A DNA stretch of 36,163 bases from Pseudomonadota bacterium (GCA_963204705.1 CAUJHL010000049.1:1-36163); one strand, 5' to 3'. Shown: positions 26,611-35,474, counted from the stretch's first letter. Notes: generated from the letters alone by a model not told the origin. Numbers and translations: made by a program.

Positions 26611-27711
26611 ATGGCGCTGAATACGGTTGAAGAGCTGGTCGCGGATATCCGTGCCGGTCGCATGGTCATTTTGATGGACGATGAAGATCGCGAAAATGAA
26701 GGCGATCTGGTCATGGCTGCTAGCCATGTCCGTCCGGAAGACATCAACTTCATGATTACACATGCCCGGGGTCTGGTCTGCCTGACGCTGAGCCGTGATC
26801 GCTGCGCCCAGCTTAATCTGCCCCTCATGGTGCCACGCAGTGGCGCTGCCCATGGCACCAATTTTACCCTGTCCATCGAAGCCGCCGAAGGCGTCAGTAC
26901 CGGCATTTCTGCCGCGGATCGCGCGCGTACTGTGCAGGCAGCGGTATCGCCGATGGCCAAGCCCGCGGATATCGTTCAGCCGGGTCACATTTTTCCCTTA
27001 ATGGCGCAGCCCGGTGGTGTGCTGCATCGTGCCGGACATACCGAAGCTGGCTGTGATCTGGCCCGTTTGGCCGGGGTTGAGCCCGCCGCCGTGATCGTCG
27101 AGATCATGAATGAAGACGGCAGCATGGCGCGTCGGCCCGAGCTGGAACGATTCGCCGAAAAGCATGGCCTGAAAATTGGCACTATCGCCGACCTGATTCA
27201 TTATCGCATTCGCAATGAGCAAACTGTCGAACGCCTGAGCAGCCAGACGCTGGAGACCGAATACGGCCCTTTTACCCTGCATCATTACCGCGAATACGGC
27301 ACTGCCGAAACGCATTTGGCGCTGGTGAAAGGCGATCCTGCCAATGGCGTGAGCACCGTACGCGTCCACAGTTTTAATCCCATGCGGGATTTATTTCAGG
27401 CTCATTTTCAGGGACGCGGAACCTGGAATCTGAATGCCGTGCTGCGGACACTGAGCGACAGTGAGCGAGGCGTGCTGGTCTGGATTGGTAGCCAGCAGAC
27501 CCTGGATATGGGGCAGGCGCTGGCCAGCTTTGAGCAGGATACCCAGCCCGTGGCCAGTGCCCAGCCGTACCGCAGTATTGGCGTGGGGGCGCAAATTTTG
27601 CGCGATCTGGGAGTACGCCAGATGCGACTGCTCAGCTCGCCACTCAAATTTAATGCCCTGTCTGGTTTTGATCTGGAAGTGGTGGAGTATTTGCCACCGC
27701 CGCAAGACTGA
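26611..27711 (+). CDS. ribB: 3,4-dihydroxy-2-butanone-4-phosphate synthase fused to a degenerate GTP cyclohydrolase II domain
   Basis: Makes the four-carbon riboflavin precursor from ribulose 5-phosphate. The 366-residue protein has an intact RibB domain (about 1-200): acidic DDEDRENEGDLV (24-35), the SGAAHGTNFTLSIEA region and HTEAG (143-147). The C-terminal 160 residues align by pattern with GTP cyclohydrolase II (TVRVHSFNPMRDLF, ERGVLVWI, YRSIGVGAQILRDLGV). They contain no Cys at all, so the three zinc-binding Cys of active RibA are gone. The domain is therefore probably not a cyclohydrolase, and a separate ribA should exist elsewhere. Similar fusions occur in Pseudomonas relatives. The ATG at 26611 is preferred over one at 26569. 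Confidence 0.93.
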   Translation: MALNTVEELVADIRAGRMVILMDDEDRENEGDLVMAASHVRPEDINFMITHARGLVCLTLSRDRCAQLNLPLMVPRSGAAHGTNFTLSIEAAEGVSTGISAADRARTVQAAVSPMAKPADIVQPGHIFPLMAQPGGVLHRAGHTEAGCDLARLAGVEPAAVIVEIMNEDGSMARRPELERFAEKHGLKIGTIADLIHYRIRNEQTVERLSSQTLETEYGPFTLHHYREYGTAETHLALVKGDPANGVSTVRVHSFNPMRDLFQAHFQGRGTWNLNAVLRTLSDSERGVLVWIGSQQTLDMGQALASFEQDTQPVASAQPYRSIGVGAQILRDLGVRQMRLLSSPLKFNALSGFDLEVVEYLPPPQD

Positions 27712-27751
27712 CGCCCTCATGGCCGGCTTCCACTACGGTAAATACTAGACG

Positions 27752-27780
27752 GCCTGTGACTGTTCACAGGCAAATTTTTT
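27752..27780 (+). terminator. Intrinsic terminator or attenuator between ribB and ribH
   Basis: GCCTGTGA (27752-27759) and TCACAGGC (27764-27771) form a perfect 8-bp stem with a CTGT loop, followed by AAATTTTTT. It lies 40 bp after the ribB stop and 23 bp before the ribH start. ribH is therefore either read through it or driven by a promoter inside or before the hairpin. Confidence 0.82.
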
Positions 27781-27803
27781 CACGCTCAGTACTCAGGTGA
27801 ACC

Positions 27804-28274
27804 ATGGCAATACAGACGATTGAAGGTCAACTCCATCTCGGCAATGAAGGTCGCTATGCGATTTTGGTCGGCCGTTTTAACAGCTTTGTGGTGGAATCGC
27901 TGCTGGAAGGGGCGCTGGACACCCTGTCGCGCCATGGCGTCACCGAAGACCGGATCACCATTATTCGTGCGCCGGGTGCCTGGGAGCTGCCCGTCGTGGC
28001 CAAAAAAGCCGCGGCGTCCGGCAAGTACGACGCCATTATTGCGCTGGGTGCGGTCATTCGCGGTGGCACCCCGCATTTTGACTACGTGGCGGGTGAATGC
28101 GCCAAGGGTCTGGGCGTAGTGCAGCTTGACAGTGGCCTGCCAGTGATTTTCGGGGTGCTGACCACCGACAGCATTGAGCAGTCCATCGAGCGTGCAGGTA
28201 CCAAAGCTGGCAATAAAGGTGCCGATGCGGCCATTACCGCCATCGAAATGGTCAATCTGCTTAAAGCCCTCTGA
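27804..28274 (+). CDS. ribH: 6,7-dimethyl-8-ribityllumazine synthase
   Basis: Condenses the RibB product with the pyrimidine intermediate to form lumazine, the penultimate riboflavin step. The 156-residue protein has the family motifs [36 protein letters not shown] (with the catalytic His) and FGVLTTDS. An AGGTGA ribosome binding site precedes the ATG. It begins the ribH-nusB-thiL-pgpA run, the same order as in E. coli. Confidence 0.98.
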   Translation: MAIQTIEGQLHLGNEGRYAILVGRFNSFVVESLLEGALDTLSRHGVTEDRITIIRAPGAWELPVVAKKAAASGKYDAIIALGAVIRGGTPHFDYVAGECAKGLGVVQLDSGLPVIFGVLTTDSIEQSIERAGTKAGNKGADAAITAIEMVNLLKAL

Positions 28275-28292
28275 TTTCCAAAGGTTAAGGTA

Positions 28293-28769
28293 ATGCAATT
28301 TCCATCGACGTACCCCGCCCGGCGTAAGGCGCGCCGGTTTGCCTTGCAGGGACTGTACGAATGGCAAATGACCGGCAATCCGGCTCATGAAATCGAAGCC
28401 CGTACCCGGGCCGACAATGCCATGCACAAAGTGGATGTGCCGTATTATCACGAATTGCTGAGTCAGGTGACCCAGCGTCAGGTCGAGCTGGATACCCTGT
28501 TGCAGCCGTATTCGGACCGGCAACTTTCCGATCTGGGACTGGTGGAATGGTCGATTCTGCGGGTGATTGCCTACGAATTGGCTCATCGTGCTGAAATTCC
28601 CTGGCGAGTGCTGATTGACGAAGGCATCGAGCTGGCCAAGCATTTTGGGGCCACCGACAGTCATCGTTACATCAACGGTGTGCTGAATCAGCTGGCGCGC
28701 CAGTTGCGGGCGACAGAAGTCAGTATGGATTTTCCGGCGGACACTGGGCGCGATCCCAAAGCAGATTAA
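28293..28769 (+). CDS. nusB: Transcription antitermination factor NusB
   Basis: All-helical RNA-binding protein that, with NusE (S10), recognises boxA and supports rRNA antitermination. At 158 residues it is close to the family norm. The N-terminal [19 protein letters not shown] is the Arg-rich boxA-binding helix, and [14 protein letters not shown] and [30 protein letters not shown] are the conserved core (each quoted in short form: [17 protein letters not shown]). It starts 18 bp after ribH and ends 11 bp before thiL, so the set is one transcript. Confidence 0.98.
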   Translation: MQFPSTYPARRKARRFALQGLYEWQMTGNPAHEIEARTRADNAMHKVDVPYYHELLSQVTQRQVELDTLLQPYSDRQLSDLGLVEWSILRVIAYELAHRAEIPWRVLIDEGIELAKHFGATDSHRYINGVLNQLARQLRATEVSMDFPADTGRDPKAD

Positions 28770-28780
28770 GGCCGGCTGAC

Positions 28781-29734
28781 ATGGTGCCCACTCCTTCAGT
28801 GACGCCACTCGGTGAATTTGACCTGATCGCTGCGTACTTTCAGTCGCGGGCTGGTCAGGTGAGTCAGGGACTGGGCATCGGCGATGATGCGGCACTGCTC
28901 ACGCCACCGCCCGGCCAGCAACTGGTGATCAGCACCGATACGCTGGTGGCAGGCCGCCATTTTCCCCTGACGACGGATGCTTTTTCTATCGGCTGGAAAA
29001 GTCTGGCGGTGAATCTGTCCGATCTGGCGGCGATGGGGGCTGAGGCGACCTCCTTCTTGTTAGCGCTGAGCTTGCCACAACACGATTCGGAGTGGCTGGA
29101 AGCCTTTAGTGAGGGGCTGTTTGCCCTAGCCAATCAAACCGGAATTCAGCTGATCGGTGGTGATACCACGCGTAGTCCAGTGTTATCCCTGACGATTACG
29201 GCACTCGGCTGGGTACCGGCGGGTCAGGCCGTTTGCCGTCAGGGGATGCAACCCGGCGACTTGCTGGTGGTGTCCGGAACGCCTGGAGATGCTGCCTACG
29301 CACTGAAGCATCCCGGCAGTCCCCTGCAGTCGCGTCTGGATCGGCCCCAGCCTCGACTGCGACTCGGTCAGCGTTTACGGGGCCACGCGTCCTCGATGCT
29401 GGATATATCCGATGGACTGGCACAGGATCTGTCGCATTTGCTTAGGGCCAGTGGTACTGGCGCAGTGATTGAGCTGGCAAAACTGCCATTTTCCCCAATC
29501 CTGATGGCGTTGCCGGAAACCGAGCGCTGGGCGTATGCCCTGCAGGGTGGGGATGATTATGAATTGTGCTTTAGCCTGCCCGCAGTGCATTGGCCTGCAG
29601 TATGTCGGGAGAGCCCTGTGCCCCTTACGGTGATCGGCTATAGTACCGCTGAGCCGGGATTGGTGTTGCACCATCACGGGCTTCCGGTTTCTTTACCCAC
29701 CAGGGGATACCAGCATTTTGACTCAGCCGACTGA
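28781..29734 (+). CDS. thiL: Thiamine-monophosphate kinase
   Basis: Phosphorylates thiamine monophosphate to the active pyrophosphate using ATP. The 317-residue protein has the ThiL/PurM-type motifs GIGDDAALL, STDTLVAGRHF, VNLSDLAAMGA, IGGDTTRS, MLDISDGLAQDL and GGDDYELCF, which bind ATP, Mg and substrate. It sits in the nusB-thiL-pgpA order. Its 3' end overlaps the pgpA TTG start by 17 bp. Confidence 0.98.
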   Translation: MVPTPSVTPLGEFDLIAAYFQSRAGQVSQGLGIGDDAALLTPPPGQQLVISTDTLVAGRHFPLTTDAFSIGWKSLAVNLSDLAAMGAEATSFLLALSLPQHDSEWLEAFSEGLFALANQTGIQLIGGDTTRSPVLSLTITALGWVPAGQAVCRQGMQPGDLLVVSGTPGDAAYALKHPGSPLQSRLDRPQPRLRLGQRLRGHASSMLDISDGLAQDLSHLLRASGTGAVIELAKLPFSPILMALPETERWAYALQGGDDYELCFSLPAVHWPAVCRESPVPLTVIGYSTAEPGLVLHHHGLPVSLPTRGYQHFDSAD

Positions 29735-30281
29735 TCGTTCCTTGCCCGTGACCCCTACGCAAGCGTTTAGCCATGCGCAGGCACTTGCCCGGGCAAAGGG
29801 GCTGGAGAAGCTGAGTTATTGGGCAGGGATCGGCTTTGGTAGTGGCTTGTCCCCCAAAGCACCCGGTACGGCAGCCTCTGCAGCGGTATTGGTGCTGGCG
29901 CCGCTATGGCTACTGGTTGGGTTTTGGCCCAGCCTTGCGATAATCGTTGTCATCAGCCTGGTCGGAATTCCGATTTGTGGCAAGACCGCCGAGCTGTTTG
30001 GGGTTCATGATGATGGCCGGATTGTCTGGGATGAATTTGCCGGACAAAGTCTGGTGTTGCTGCCGCTGGTCTGGTATGGGCAGATGACTTTACTGGGTGT
30101 GGTGATTGCCTTTGGCCTGTTTCGGCTGTTTGATATCTGGAAGCCCTGGCCGATCCGTACGCTGGATGAACAGGTACACGGTGGTCTGGGCATCATGCTG
30201 GACGATCTGTTGGCAGGACTCGTGGGTGCGGTCTGCCTGATTGTGTTGATCAAATGTAGTTTGCTTAACAGTTTGCTATAA
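29718..30281 (+). CDS. pgpA: Phosphatidylglycerophosphatase A
   Basis: Dephosphorylates phosphatidylglycerol phosphate in the inner membrane, giving phosphatidylglycerol. The 187-residue protein has the family motifs GFGSGLSPKAPGTAAS, DDGRIVWDEFAGQ (metal-binding acidic residues) and FRLFDIWKPWPI with a Gly-rich end (HGGLGIMLDDLLAG). Several hydrophobic segments lie between. The start is a TTG at 29718 inside the end of thiL with an AGGGGAT sequence upstream; no ATG occurs before the conserved region, and a GTG at 29748 is an alternative. It is the last gene of the ribH operon. Confidence 0.96.
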   Translation: MTQPTDRSLPVTPTQAFSHAQALARAKGLEKLSYWAGIGFGSGLSPKAPGTAASAAVLVLAPLWLLVGFWPSLAIIVVISLVGIPICGKTAELFGVHDDGRIVWDEFAGQSLVLLPLVWYGQMTLLGVVIAFGLFRLFDIWKPWPIRTLDEQVHGGLGIMLDDLLAGLVGAVCLIVLIKCSLLNSLL

Positions 30282-30435
30282 AGGAAACTGTGATTGATGG
30301 TACATTGCTGCGCTTTTTTTATCCCGGCAGGAAGCCCGTAGTCTGCTAATTTATTGATTCACTAAATCCGTACAGGCCCATGATCATTTTTCTCCATTTT
30401 ACCGGTCCCCATCTGGGACAGGAGTCCGTCTCAAA

Positions 30436-31809
30436 ATGACGAATACAGTCATCATTCTGGCTGCGGGAAAGGGTACCCGCATGAACTCCCGCTTACCCAA
30501 AGTGCTGCAGCCCCTGGCTGGGCAGAGTCTATTGTCCCATGTGCTGGGTACCGTGAGGCAGCTCGGGCAGCAGGTCTCGCTGGGGACACCCATTGTGGTG
30601 TATGGGCATGGCGGCAAAGAAGTGCAGGCGAGTTGCGCGGGCCAGCCGCTGGAATGGGTAGAACAGGCAGAGCAAAAAGGCACCGGTCATGCGGTGCAGA
30701 TGGTCTTGCCGGTATTGCCGCAGGATGGGGTGAGTCTGATTCTGTCTGGCGATGTGCCCCTGATGGGCGTTGGCACCCTGCAGCGCCTGATGGATGCTGC
30801 CAGTTCCGGCATGGCCATGCTGAGTGTCCGTCTGGAGAACCCAACGGGTTATGGCCGGATCGTGCGGGATGCCGCGGGTCAGATTCAACGCATTGTCGAG
30901 CAAAAAGACGCCAGCGATGCCGAAAAACAGATCAGCGAAATCAATCCGGGCGTTTACTGCGTGGCTAATGCGCTGCTGCATCGCCTGCTGCCCCGGCTGA
31001 GTAATAACAACGCGCAGGGCGAATATTATCTGACCGATATCATTGGCATGGCAGTGGCGGAGGGTATCGTGATCGGCAGTGCATCGCCAGATCATGAGTT
31101 TGAAATCGAAGGCGTCAATGACAAGGCCCAGCTGGCCCAGCTGGAACGTCGCTGGCAACGTCACCAGGTGGATCAATTGCTCAAACAGGGTGTGACGGTG
31201 ATTGACCCGGCGCGTCTGGATATTCGTGGACGGGTCACAGTCGGCAAGGATGTGCTGCTGGACGTGAATGTCATTTTGGAAGGCGAGTGCCAGCTGGGCG
31301 ATGGTGTTGAAATCGGGGCTGGGTCAATCCTGCGCAATGTTCAGCTCGGCGCTGGAACACAGGTCAAACCCTACACCCTAATGGAAGATGTGCGGATTGG
31401 CCAGAATGCCGAAATCGGTCCCTTTGCCCGCCTGCGTCCGGACACGGTGCTGGCGGATGAGACGCGCATTGGCAATTTTGTCGAAGTGAAAAAAAGTACA
31501 CTGGGCACCGGAAGCAAAGTCAATCATCTGGCCTACATCGGCGATGCGGTCATTGGCTCGCAGGTCAATGTGGGTGCCGGAACCATTACCTGCAATTACG
31601 ATGGGGCCAACAAGCATCAGACCACCATTGAAGATCAGGCGTTTATTGGCTCCAATAGCAGTCTGGTCGCCCCGATTCACATTGGCGCCGGTGCTACCGT
31701 GGGGGCCGGTTCCGTCGTCACCAAAAATGTGCCTGAACACCAGTTGGCGATTGCCCGTGGACAGCAGCGCAATACGGCGAATTTTACCCGCCCTGTAAAA
31801 AACAAGTGA
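30436..31809 (+). CDS. glmU: Bifunctional GlcNAc-1-phosphate uridyltransferase / glucosamine-1-phosphate acetyltransferase
   Basis: Carries out the last two steps to UDP-GlcNAc, the precursor of peptidoglycan and LPS. The 457-residue protein has an N-terminal pyrophosphorylase domain ([48 protein letters not shown]) to about residue 228. A left-handed beta-helix acetyltransferase domain with hexapeptide repeats follows (for example [48 protein letters not shown]). Its start is preceded by AGGAG 11 bp away. It is 10 bp upstream of glmS, an operon matching the pathway. The 154 bp upstream hold no gene; a T-rich run lies near 30311-30321. Confidence 0.98.
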   Translation: MTNTVIILAAGKGTRMNSRLPKVLQPLAGQSLLSHVLGTVRQLGQQVSLGTPIVVYGHGGKEVQASCAGQPLEWVEQAEQKGTGHAVQMVLPVLPQDGVSLILSGDVPLMGVGTLQRLMDAASSGMAMLSVRLENPTGYGRIVRDAAGQIQRIVEQKDASDAEKQISEINPGVYCVANALLHRLLPRLSNNNAQGEYYLTDIIGMAVAEGIVIGSASPDHEFEIEGVNDKAQLAQLERRWQRHQVDQLLKQGVTVIDPARLDIRGRVTVGKDVLLDVNVILEGECQLGDGVEIGAGSILRNVQLGAGTQVKPYTLMEDVRIGQNAEIGPFARLRPDTVLADETRIGNFVEVKKSTLGTGSKVNHLAYIGDAVIGSQVNVGAGTITCNYDGANKHQTTIEDQAFIGSNSSLVAPIHIGAGATVGAGSVVTKNVPEHQLAIARGQQRNTANFTRPVKNK

Positions 31810-31819
31810 GAAAACAACG

Positions 31820-33655
31820 ATGTGTGGCATTGTAGGTGGTATTGCGGAGCGTAATCTGGCCAATGTGCTGGTCGAAGGACTGAAGCGACTGGAGTATCGT
31901 GGCTACGATTCAGCCGGTCTGGCGCTGGTCGATCGGGGGCAGTTGCTGCGCGAACGGCAAGTGGGCAAAGTGGCGATTCTGGAAGAAGCCGTTAAAGCAG
32001 AAAACCTGCATGGGCATCTGGGGATCGCGCACACCCGCTGGGCCACCCATGGTGTACCGAGCGTGGCCAATGCACACCCGCACATGTCCGGGCATATCGC
32101 CGTAGTGCATAACGGCATCATTGAAAATTATCAAGCGCTTAAAGAGGAGCTGCAGTCACAAGGCTATCAGTTTCATTCCCAGACCGATACCGAAGTCGTC
32201 GCGCACCTCGTCCACCGCGCCTATGAGCAAACGCCGAATCTGCTGCAGGCAGTACAATCCATCGTGCCACTGCTGCACGGTGCCTACGCGCTGGGTATCG
32301 TGTCCTCCCATCATGAGAATGAGCTGATTGCCGTGCGCGCGGGCTCCCCCTTGGTGATCGGGGTGGGCATAGGCGAATATTTTATCAGCTCTGATCAGCT
32401 GGCCCTGTTGCCGGTGACCAATCGCTTTATTTATCTGGAAGAGCGCGATGTGGTGCGCCTGACCCGCGACAGCCTGGAAATTTTCCAGAAAGGCGTGCCC
32501 GTCATCCGGGAATCCCACGAGCTGGACGCCGTCCTCACCAACAGTGACAAGGGTGGCTTCAAGCACTACATGCTGAAGGAAATTTACGAACAGCCCGATG
32601 CGATTGCCCGTACCCTGAATCTGGGCCTGAGTGAGCATGGCCTGAAAGACGATTTTCTGGCCAAGGGCGACACTCTGTTGAAGGATATTCAGCAGGTGCA
32701 AATACTGGCCTGTGGCACCAGTTATCACGCGGGGATGGTGGCCAAATACTGGCTGGAACAATTGACCCGAATTCCCTGTCAGGTCGAAATCGCCAGTGAA
32801 TACCGCTATCGCGATCCCGTGGTGATCCCCAATACTCTACTGGTCTGTATTTCCCAGTCGGGTGAAACAGCGGACACGCTGGCAGCCCTCCGCGATGTCA
32901 AGGCACAGTCCAGCGACAGTCGCCCGGTGGTGACGCTGGCCCTGTGCAATGTGCCTACGTCCTCGCTGGTGCGTGAAACCCATCTGAATATCCTGACGCA
33001 GGCCGGGCCAGAAATTGGCGTGGCCTCGACCAAGGCCTTTACCACCCAGCTGGCCGCCCTGATGCTACTGGTGATGAAACTGGGGCAGGTTCAACAGCGA
33101 CTGACTGCAGGGCAACAACAGCAGTTGACTCAGGATTTGCATCAATTGCCGGGTATTCTGAATGCCAGTCTGGGACTGGATCAGGCGATTGAGCGGATGT
33201 CACACGCCTTCGTGGAAAAACGTCACGCGCTGTTTCTGGGTCGTGGCATCGAGTTTCCCATCGCGCTGGAAGGGGCGCTCAAACTCAAGGAAATTTCCTA
33301 CATCCATGCCGAAGGCTATGCGGCGGGCGAGCTGAAACATGGCCCGCTGGCGCTGGTGGATAAGGACATGCCGATCGTGATTCTGGCACCTCAGGATGAC
33401 TGGCTGGAAAAACTCAAATCCAATATGCAGGAAGTGCAGGCACGTGGTGGAGAGCTGTTTGTGTTTGCTGCCAGCAGCGCGGGCATTCAGCCGAGCGAGC
33501 GGGTGCATGTGATTGACATCCCACCAGTCAGCGGCATTGTGGCACCCATAGTGTACAGCGTGCCGGTGCAGCTGTTGTCCTATCATGTGGCGGTGCTGCG
33601 CGGCACTGACGTCGATCAGCCGCGCAATCTGGCCAAGTCGGTGACAGTGGAATAA
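31820..33655 (+). CDS. glmS: Glutamine-fructose-6-phosphate aminotransferase (isomerizing)
   Basis: Makes glucosamine-6-phosphate from fructose-6-phosphate and glutamine, committing carbon to amino sugars. The 611-residue protein starts MCGIVGGIAE, with Cys2 as the glutaminase nucleophile after Met removal. RGYDSAG, HTRWATHG and HNGIIENY follow in the amidotransferase domain. Two SIS isomerase domains come next (ACGTSYHAG, SQSGETADT; GRGIEFPIALEGALKLKE), and the end is NLAKSVTVE. It follows glmU by 10 bp, leaving no room for a glmS ribozyme. Its 3' end carries the conserved attTn7 recognition sequence. Confidence 0.99.
   Translation: MCGIVGGIAERNLANVLVEGLKRLEYRGYDSAGLALVDRGQLLRERQVGKVAILEEAVKAENLHGHLGIAHTRWATHGVPSVANAHPHMSGHIAVVHNGIIENYQALKEELQSQGYQFHSQTDTEVVAHLVHRAYEQTPNLLQAVQSIVPLLHGAYALGIVSSHHENELIAVRAGSPLVIGVGIGEYFISSDQLALLPVTNRFIYLEERDVVRLTRDSLEIFQKGVPVIRESHELDAVLTNSDKGGFKHYMLKEIYEQPDAIARTLNLGLSEHGLKDDFLAKGDTLLKDIQQVQILACGTSYHAGMVAKYWLEQLTRIPCQVEIASEYRYRDPVVIPNTLLVCISQSGETADTLAALRDVKAQSSDSRPVVTLALCNVPTSSLVRETHLNILTQAGPEIGVASTKAFTTQLAALMLLVMKLGQVQQRLTAGQQQQLTQDLHQLPGILNASLGLDQAIERMSHAFVEKRHALFLGRGIEFPIALEGALKLKEISYIHAEGYAAGELKHGPLALVDKDMPIVILAPQDDWLEKLKSNMQEVQARGGELFVFAASSAGIQPSERVHVIDIPPVSGIVAPIVYSVPVQLLSYHVAVLRGTDVDQPRNLAKSVTVE
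33620..33655 (+). other. attTn7 recognition region at the glmS 3' end (apparently unoccupied)
   Basis: The last 36 bases of glmS encode PRNLAKSVTVE and stop, the conserved segment bound by TnsD in Tn7-type elements. Tn7 would insert about 25 bp beyond the stop, near 33680. No Tn7 end repeats or tns genes are seen there; the glmS terminator follows normally. The site call rests on knowledge of the E. coli sequence. Confidence 0.6.
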
Positions 33656-33693
33656 GCGACCGCTGGCCAGCAATTCATACCGGTCTGACCCGT

Positions 33694-33742
33694 AAAAACC
33701 CCGATGCAGCCCATTGTCATGTGTAGGCTTATCGGGGTTTTT
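33694..33742. terminator. Strong bidirectional intrinsic terminator after glmS
   Basis: AAAAACCCCGAT (33694-33705) and ATCGGGGTTTTT (33731-33742) are perfect 12-bp complements, with an inner AGCC/GGCT pairing in the 25-nt loop. Poly-T flanks the stem on both strands, so it can end glmS on the plus strand and anything arriving on the minus strand. Confidence 0.93.
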
Positions 33743-33798
33743 CTTATGTCACGTGGATAAAACCACAGGGGACGGGTGTGATTTGCGCGTTAGTACAC

Positions 33799-34180
33799 TC
33801 AAGGCGTAGCCGGTGCGTCTCCTTTTTGCTCAGGCAAAATCTGGGTCAGACTGCCATCGCCCTTTAGCCAGACCTAACATCTGGCTGATCGCCTGAACGG
33901 ACAGGCCATTGTGATACAACCGTTTGAATCACCGCACGCTGGCCCTTTCCCTGCCTTGAGCCAATCCCACTGCTTTGCCCTCAAGCAGCCCTTCGGCCTT
34001 GTCTTTTTCCATGCCTTCAATGAGCCCTTCGGCATGGGCCTCACTCTGGGCGTAGTCCAGTACGCCTTTCCGGTAGTGGTAATACCTTAGGCTGTCTTCA
34101 TAAGCTTGCCGGTCACGCTGGGGCATATTGGCTAGTTCAAGGGTATTCAAAAAATGAATGAGAATGTCTTTATCACCGAA
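33799..34180 (-). pseudogene. Decayed C-terminal remnant of an Rpn-family recombination-promoting nuclease/transposase
   Basis: The open part (34180-33932) encodes KDILIHFLNTLELANMPQRD, then AYEDSLRYYHYRKGVLDYAQ, then Glu/Gly-rich repeats (EGLIEGMEKDKAEGLLEGKA). That repeat pattern is typical of the C-terminal half of Rpn/PD-(D/E)XK putative transposases. A TGA at 33931-33929 breaks the frame; the same frame then continues as FKRLYHNGLSVQAISQMLGL. A further one-base shift at CCC 33860-33862 would restore GDGSLTQILPEQK and a stop at 33801-33799. Upstream, a TAA at 34183-34181 cuts the frame and the N-terminal nuclease domain is missing. I infer at least two disabling changes plus truncation. 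Confidence 0.6.
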
Positions 34181-34419
34181 TTACCTTCAATGAGTCTCAG
34201 CCCATGAGCGGTATCTCAGGCATCAGTGCGGAACAGGGAGCAATTTATAGCGGACTGAAGATCAGAAAGCCGGTATCCGCAGAGCAGCTGACGGTGTTGT
34301 AGTGGAGCACTTTGATTTTGTCACTAGACAAATCAATTAGTTATACGTTTAAATCTCGAACTCGGGGGCGTCAGCATCAGTAGTGACGCTGCCTAGGCCA
34401 TGTGACCAAGCAGCAGCTT
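34181..34419. other. Non-coding stretch between the Rpn remnant and the AraC-type gene
   Basis: No gene is supported. Near 34184-34215 a different minus-strand frame reads HGLRLIEGNS, which may be more of the Rpn remnant before a frameshift. An inverted repeat GCGTCA/TGACGC (34368-34373 and 34384-34389) lies 31 bp past the AraC-type gene's stop, but no T tract follows on the minus strand, so it is a poor terminator. A 32-codon plus-strand ORF at 34204-34302 has no ribosome binding site. Confidence 0.35.
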
Positions 34420-35412
34420 TTACCCCTCACTTCGGCACTGATTCGGCGTTTTACCCGTCCATTGCTTAAAGGCCCGCTGAAAGGCACTTTGCTCAGAGTA
34501 ACCCAGCAGTAGAGCGATGTCAGCGAGCGTCAGCGAACTGTCGTGCAGGTATTGTTCCGCCAGCGTCTGCCGTACCTGCGCCAGCCGCTGCTGATAGGTA
34601 TAGCCACGTGCCATCAGCCGCCGCTGCAAGGCCCGGGGCGACAGACCAAATTGCTGGGCAACCTGCTCGATCTGAACCTGACCTTCATGCACCGCCTTGA
34701 TCAGGTGCTGCTGCAAGGACTGGTCAAACATATTGGGTTGCGGTAACTCCGCCAGCAATGCCTCTGCCTGCCGGTCCAGAATGATCCTGAGCGCCGCATC
34801 GTGACGCGCCAATGGCAGCGCCAGATACTCCGCCCGAATCTGAATGCCGGTACGCGCGGTATTAAAGGACACCGGACAGCCAAAAAATTGCTGATAGGCA
34901 CGGGTTGAAGCAGGCGGCGCATTCACAAACTTCACGGCGACCAGCGCCAGCGGATTGGGTGCCACCAGCTGGGTCATGATCCGGAACAAAATCCCAATCG
35001 CCGTTTCATCCACCAGTTGCCCCGGACGGCCGGCATCATCGCTCCAGCTAATATCCAGCACACCCATGATGTTGCGGATCTGCATGTGATTGCCATCGTA
35101 GGCAAGGCGGTGGTAATGCTCAAAACGCTGCAGCGCTTCCCCGAGCGTATCGCAGGATAGCCCCAGATAGGCCAGAATCCCGACATGGCCTGGCTCGACG
35201 TTCTGGGCAATCGCCAGCCCTAGCGCAATCCGCCCATCCTGACGGGCGACTTCGTGCAAAATTTGCTGCCAGATAATAAAGGGCATGCGATCGCCCGGCC
35301 CGTATTGCTCACAGGCCTTTGGCGGGCTAATTCCCTGTTGCAGGCAATAGCCCTTGACCAGCCCTGCCAGCGCCCCATGTACCGATCCCTGCGTCAATCC
35401 TGCGCTTAGCAT
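34420..35412 (-). CDS. AraC-family transcriptional regulator with arabinose-binding-type N-terminal domain
   Basis: A 330-residue regulator. Residues about 20-205 match the Arabinose_bd-type N-terminal domain seen in OruR/ArgR-like and related Pseudomonas regulators (for example GHVGILAYLGLSCDTLGEALQRF in short: GILAYLGLSCDTL, FGCPVSFN). The C-terminal AraC domain (about 230-328) has the first helix-turn-helix in IEQVAQQFGLSPRALQRRL and the second in LADIALLLGYSEQSAFQRAF, ending KQWTGKTPNQCR. An AAGGAATTC ribosome binding site precedes the ATG. It diverges from the hydroxylase gene, with paired direct repeats between, so it likely controls that gene and itself. The effector is unknown; lipid or fatty-acid signals are plausible given the neighbour. 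Confidence 0.93.
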   Translation of the reverse strand: MLSAGLTQGSVHGALAGLVKGYCLQQGISPPKACEQYGPGDRMPFIIWQQILHEVARQDGRIALGLAIAQNVEPGHVGILAYLGLSCDTLGEALQRFEHYHRLAYDGNHMQIRNIMGVLDISWSDDAGRPGQLVDETAIGILFRIMTQLVAPNPLALVAVKFVNAPPASTRAYQQFFGCPVSFNTARTGIQIRAEYLALPLARHDAALRIILDRQAEALLAELPQPNMFDQSLQQHLIKAVHEGQVQIEQVAQQFGLSPRALQRRLMARGYTYQQRLAQVRQTLAEQYLHDSSLTLADIALLLGYSEQSAFQRAFKQWTGKTPNQCRSEG

Positions 35413-35441
35413 GGAGAATTCCTTATAAGGTTTACTCGTCG

Positions 35442-35474
35442 TATAATGTCAAACAACCCTGCGGAAAATGTCAA
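35442..35474 (+). promoter_or_regulatory. Divergent control region: TATAAT and two TTGACATT direct repeats
   Basis: A perfect TATAAT (35442-35447, plus strand) lies 81 bp before the hydroxylase ATG. AATGTCAA occurs at 35445-35452 and again at 35467-35474, exactly 22 bp apart (TTGACATT on the minus strand). Direct repeats spaced by about two helical turns are how AraC-family proteins usually bind. The first repeat overlaps the -10. On the minus strand the repeats also supply TTGACA -35 hexamers towards the regulator gene, though the spacing to a -10 is not ideal. Confidence 0.55.

Noticed and set aside
27786-28895. 369-codon minus-strand reading frame opposite ribH-nusB
   Set aside because: It spans two certain plus-strand genes and has the composition of an antisense shadow.
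30268-30291. ACAGTTT/AAACTGT hairpin as pgpA terminator
   Set aside because: The stem is A/T-rich with a 10-nt loop and no T tract follows; it also overlaps the pgpA stop.
31810-31819. glmS ribozyme
   Set aside because: Only 10 bp separate glmU from glmS, far too short, and the ribozyme is typical of Gram-positive bacteria.
33656-33800. Tn7-like element inserted at glmS
   Set aside because: The target is intact but no Tn7 end repeats or tns genes follow; only an unrelated Rpn remnant is present.
34204-34302. 32-codon plus-strand ORF
   Set aside because: No ribosome binding site, no recognisable sequence, and it lies in degraded DNA antisense to possible Rpn remnants.
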